Positions 6,339-8,137 of a stretch of 8,137 bases of DNA are shown piece after piece. The stretch covers positions 1 through 8,137 of the forward strand of contig JAUWHT010000136.1 of assembly GCA_030605745.1 (NCBI GenBank), read 5' to 3'. The first letter of the stretch is position 1. The number at the start of each line of letters is the position of its first letter. A model generated the notes under the pieces. That model was not told the DNA's origin, searched no databases, and saw nothing but the letters and a program-made list of their open reading frames with translations. Position numbers and translations under genes: made by a program. This DNA is from Pirellulales bacterium (GTDB lineage: Bacteria > Planctomycetota > Planctomycetia > Pirellulales > Thermoguttaceae).

Positions 6339-6479
6339 GTGAATATTGAACAACTCAGACGGGCCGTAGCACAGAAGGAAGCCATCGTCAAACGATTACA
6401 GTGGGAGCTAGAAAGGGAAGACCGGGAGCTAGTTGAACTGGAGAAGCAGCTTGAAAAGCTAGAGGAGCAAGCACAGTGA
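6339..6479 (+). CDS. Small coiled-coil protein, function unknown
   Basis: Predicted 46-aa protein, almost entirely charged amphipathic helix. It begins MNIEQLRRAVAQKE and continues with heptad-like Leu/Val spacing among Glu, Lys and Arg (for example VELEKQLEKLEEQAQ at the end), a typical short coiled coil. The frame is open further upstream to a TTG at 6192, but that would run through the structured RNA and its terminator, so the GTG at 6339 is preferred. Only a weak purine run (GAGAAAG, 6325-6331) precedes it. It lies 42 nt before the next small gene on the same strand and probably forms a two-gene unit with it. Its base composition is less GC-rich than the flanking large genes. I do not recognise a family. 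It could be an oligomerisation partner of the downstream protein, but that is a guess. Confidence 0.5.
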   Translation: MNIEQLRRAVAQKEAIVKRLQWELEREDRELVELEKQLEKLEEQAQ

Positions 6480-6511
6480 AATCGAACAAACAGCAGTATT
6501 CTAGATTATAC

Positions 6512-6515
6512 GAGG
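6512..6515 (+). promoter_or_regulatory. Shine-Dalgarno for the 87-aa gene
   Basis: GAGG is placed 6 nt before the ATG at 6522. This is one of the better ribosome-binding sites in the window and supports that start over the out-of-frame ATG at 6517, which stops after two codons. Confidence 0.5.
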
Positions 6516-6521
6516 CATGAC

Positions 6522-6785
6522 ATGATCGTGAGAACACCCGAACAGTTCCGACAGTGGATACTTGAACACATACACCAAATGGACGAACTAGCCCGACACC
6601 CGAACCCCGACGAAGCCACACTGAGTTATTGTGGGCGGATCGTCCGAGTAGCAGGCGCCCACGCTGCCCAGTTTGGATTTGTGGAAGCATACCAGCGTTG
6701 TCGAGTTATGGGCATTTCACCGGAGGAAGCAAAAGGTCATCTTGCCGCCTGCCTGTCCTGGTGTGGGAAAAACCCGACGAGCTAG
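6522..6785 (+). CDS. Small helical protein of unknown function (87 aa)
   Basis: Predicted 87-aa soluble protein, rich in predicted helix, with no signal peptide or membrane segment. It begins MIVRTPEQFRQWILEHI and has Cys at residues 37, 59, 77 and 81. The last two lie in LAACLSWCGK near the end, but the cysteine spacing does not form a standard zinc site. It resembles in style the N-terminal helical regions of some larger planctomycete accessory proteins, so it may be a stand-alone or shortened version of such a domain. This is an impression and not a family assignment. It follows the small coiled-coil gene by 42 nt and is convergent with the epimerase gene. Coding status is supported by the ribosome-binding site and an open frame of clear amphipathic character. 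Confidence 0.55.
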   Translation: MIVRTPEQFRQWILEHIHQMDELARHPNPDEATLSYCGRIVRVAGAHAAQFGFVEAYQRCRVMGISPEEAKGHLAACLSWCGKNPTS

Positions 6786-6850
6786 TGAACTGCAACCCCG
6801 TGCCTGTCGTGGCGTTCCTGCCCAACGCCCGACAGTGCCGGAACCCCCGT

Positions 6851-6900
6851 CCACCCGGACCCGGACCACTTTGAGAATACAACTGAGAGGGTCCGGGAGG
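6851..6900. terminator. Inverted repeat between convergent genes, possible bidirectional terminator
   Basis: CCCGGACCC (6854-6862) and GGGTCCGGG (6889-6897) are perfect 9-bp inverted arms around a 26-nt loop, extended by two more G-C pairs beyond an A-A mismatch. The repeat lies 68 nt after the 87-aa gene and 18 nt past the epimerase stop on the other strand. Neither side has a T-run. A shared transcription barrier is plausible from its position only. Confidence 0.4.
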
Positions 6901-6917
6901 CGGGGGATTTGCGCTGC

Positions 6918-7931
6918 CTACAGCAACTTCACCCCGCAGCCGTTCTCTTCGGGATAATTCACCCGGCCGCGGTCGATGGTCACTCCGGCGGCGATGTCCC
7001 GGGCCAACAGCAGCGCCCCGTCCATGTCGGCGTAGTCCAGCAGCGGTAACAACTGGGCGATTGCCGAGATGCCTACGCTCGATTCGGTGAAGCAGCCGAC
7101 CATTACCTTCAAGTCGAGCTGTCTTGCCCGGGCGATCATCCGGCGGGCCGGGGTCAGGCCGCCGCACTTGACCAGCTTGATGTTCACACCGTGAAAGCGG
7201 CCTACGCAGCGATCTACGTCTGGCTCGACCTGACAACTCTCGTCGGCCACAATCGGCAGGACCGACTCGTGGCAGACATCTTTCATGTCTTCCCACCGGT
7301 CGGCGGGCAGTGGCTGCTCGATGAACTCGACCCCCAACTGCTTCAGGCCGACCGCATTGCCGATCGTCTCTTGGGCGGTCCACGCGCAGTTGGCGTCCAC
7401 GCGGAACACCGCGTCGGTGTGCTCGCGCAGCCGGCGAACAATCTCCAGATCGTCCGGCGTGCCCAGCTTGATCTTGTAGACCGGCCAGTCGGGAAACTCC
7501 TTGAGCTTTTCGACCATCACCTCGATCGAATCGATGCCGATCGTATAGTCCGACGGTGGGAGGTTTTCGAGGCTCAGCCCCCAGAGCTTCCACACTGGCG
7601 CCCCGCGGAGCTTACCCCACAGGTCGTGCGCCGCGACGTCCAACGCACACTGGGCGAACGTCGAGCCGGCCAGCCGAGGGCGCAGCGATTCCCAGAAGTC
7701 GGCCGGGTCGCCCGGCTCGGCGGCCTCGATCTGCGGCCGGGTCCGCTCCAGCACCGCTGTCATGTTCTCGACAGTAACCCCATAGTACGGGCACTCGGGC
7801 GCTTCGCCATAGCCGCGCACCCCGCCATGCTCCAGTTCGACAATCAGCGTCGGCTGCACAGTCGTCGTGCCGCGCGAGATGGTGAACGGGTGCCTTGTGG
7901 GCAGATCGAACCATCGTAGCGTGAGGTTCAT
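6918..7931 (-). CDS. Dipeptide epimerase (L-Ala-D/L-Glu epimerase type, enolase superfamily)
   Basis: Cytoplasmic Mg-dependent epimerase (337 aa, full length for the family) that inverts the alpha carbon of the second residue of a dipeptide, classically L-Ala-D-Glu from murein peptides. The N-terminal capping domain (about 1-120) has the usual substrate-loop region TRHPFTISRG. The TIGID segment opens the barrel. The catalytic set is complete: KxK at Lys153/Lys155 (YKIKLG), metal ligands Asp179 (RVDAN), Glu205 (FIEQPL) and Asp230 (ADES), and the opposite-face base Lys252 (NIKLVKCGG). The DMD motif at 302-304 is the DxD that binds the dipeptide amino group and separates dipeptide epimerases from muconate cycloisomerases and o-succinylbenzoate synthases. 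No murein-recycling partner lies in the window, and enzymes of this group vary in dipeptide preference, so the exact substrate is open. Directly before the ATG is an octamer repeat in place of a Shine-Dalgarno sequence. Confidence 0.9.
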   Translation of the reverse strand: MNLTLRWFDLPTRHPFTISRGTTTVQPTLIVELEHGGVRGYGEAPECPYYGVTVENMTAVLERTRPQIEAAEPGDPADFWESLRPRLAGSTFAQCALDVAAHDLWGKLRGAPVWKLWGLSLENLPPSDYTIGIDSIEVMVEKLKEFPDWPVYKIKLGTPDDLEIVRRLREHTDAVFRVDANCAWTAQETIGNAVGLKQLGVEFIEQPLPADRWEDMKDVCHESVLPIVADESCQVEPDVDRCVGRFHGVNIKLVKCGGLTPARRMIARARQLDLKVMVGCFTESSVGISAIAQLLPLLDYADMDGALLLARDIAAGVTIDRGRVNYPEENGCGVKLL

Positions 7932-7979
7932 TTAGGCTGTTAGGCTATTAGGATGTTAGGCTATTGGGGTGCTGGGATT
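7932..7979. repeat. Octanucleotide tandem repeat (TTAGGCTG), about six decaying units
   Basis: Units in 8-nt register on the plus strand are TTAGGCTG, TTAGGCTA, TTAGGATG, TTAGGCTA, TTGGGGTG and CTGGGATT, cleanest next to the epimerase gene and degenerate further away. On the minus strand the array forms the region immediately before the epimerase ATG, with its first unit touching the start codon. It has no coding role. It could be a slipped-strand product, a copy of a dispersed genomic repeat, or part of the mRNA leader. Confidence 0.75.
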
Positions 7980-7990
7980 CTCTTCCCAGC
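7971..7990. repeat. Hairpin at the end of the octamer array
   Basis: A perfect 7-bp inverted repeat, GCTGGGA-TTCTCT-TCCCAGC, overlaps the last units of the tandem array. On the minus strand it would lie about 40 nt before the epimerase start codon, in the likely mRNA leader. No T-run follows on either strand, so it is not a standard terminator. Confidence 0.5.
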
Positions 7991-7998
7991 GAACGGAT

Positions 7999-8136
7999 CT
8001 AATATGACAGCGCTAGGTGTTTTTTGCGATTTACGTCTGGAGGTTTCGCCTTTCGTCGTCGGCTTTCGTAGGATGCTCGGTTACGTTTCTGGTGGTATTG
8101 ATTGATGTTCGCAAGTAGTTTCACAAATACCGGATC
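7999..8136 (-). CDS. Possible C-terminal tail of an unrecognised gene running off the window
   Basis: One minus-strand frame is open for 45 codons from the window edge to a TAG at 7999-8001. The translation begins DPVFVKLLANINQYHQKR and is rich in Lys and Arg, ending KHLALSY. The other two minus-strand frames stop early. The stretch is too short to assign a family, and chance openness cannot be excluded. The local sequence is visibly more AT-rich than the rest of the window. If real, the gene would end 67 nt before the epimerase start on the same strand. Confidence 0.2.
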   Translation of the reverse strand, partial: DPVFVKLLANINQYHQKRNRASYESRRRKAKPPDVNRKKHLALSY

Positions 8137-8137
8137 G

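Noticed and set aside
7191..7919. 242-codon open frame on the plus strand opposite the epimerase
   Set aside because: Shadow of the epimerase gene, whose full catalytic motif set is on the minus strand.
7932..7979. CRISPR array
   Set aside because: The units are contiguous octamers with no spacers, so this is a simple tandem repeat.
8004..8108. 34-codon plus-strand frame starting with ATG near the right edge
   Set aside because: Short, without a ribosome-binding site or recognisable features, and overlapping a longer open minus-strand frame.

Overview
The window is GC-rich bacterial chromosomal DNA that looks planctomycetal, probably Pirellulales-like. This is an inference from protein style and not from any marker gene. 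It rests on two oversized signal peptidases carrying a zinc ribbon and a LamG-like insert, a protein ending in a Spy/LTxxQ-like helical tail, an Eis-like acetyltransferase, and mostly weak Shine-Dalgarno sequences. No rRNA, tRNA, CRISPR array, insertion sequence or integrase was seen.

Layout. Positions 1-144 hold no supported gene, only a small hairpin and a weak terminator. Positions 145-3295 (minus strand) are a two-gene operon of paralogous type I signal peptidases, 4 nt apart. Both keep the Ser/Lys dyad. A divergent intergenic region (3296-3464) separates them from a plus-strand gene (3465-4448) encoding a PilZ-type c-di-GMP-binding domain, one transmembrane helix and a Spy-like tail. A hairpin terminator follows, then an Eis-like GNAT acetyltransferase with an SCP2-like C-terminal domain (4607-5935) and its own large hairpin terminator.

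Positions 5936-6338 contain no protein gene. They hold a perfect TTGACA -35 box, a small palindrome, and a roughly 156-nt predicted structured RNA. That RNA has a long closing stem, a side hairpin, a near-continuous 64-nt apical hairpin, and a strong intrinsic terminator ending in six T. It could be a 6S-like RNA or a riboswitch/attenuator for the two small genes just downstream: a 46-aa coiled-coil protein (6339-6479) and an 87-aa helical protein of unknown function (6522-6785).

Convergent to these is a minus-strand enolase-superfamily dipeptide epimerase (6918-7931). Its start codon directly abuts an octanucleotide tandem repeat (consensus TTAGGCTG, about six units) and a small hairpin. The last ~140 bases are more AT-rich and hold at most the tail of an unrecognised minus-strand gene.

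Functional reading. The signal peptidases process exported proteins at the inner membrane, the PilZ protein may carry a c-di-GMP signal to the envelope, and the epimerase probably acts in murein-peptide recycling. Nothing in the window ties these into one pathway. The points most worth a second look are the signal peptidase architecture and its tandem duplication, the PilZ-TM-Spy fusion, the structured RNA with its terminator overlap, and the octamer repeat at the epimerase start.
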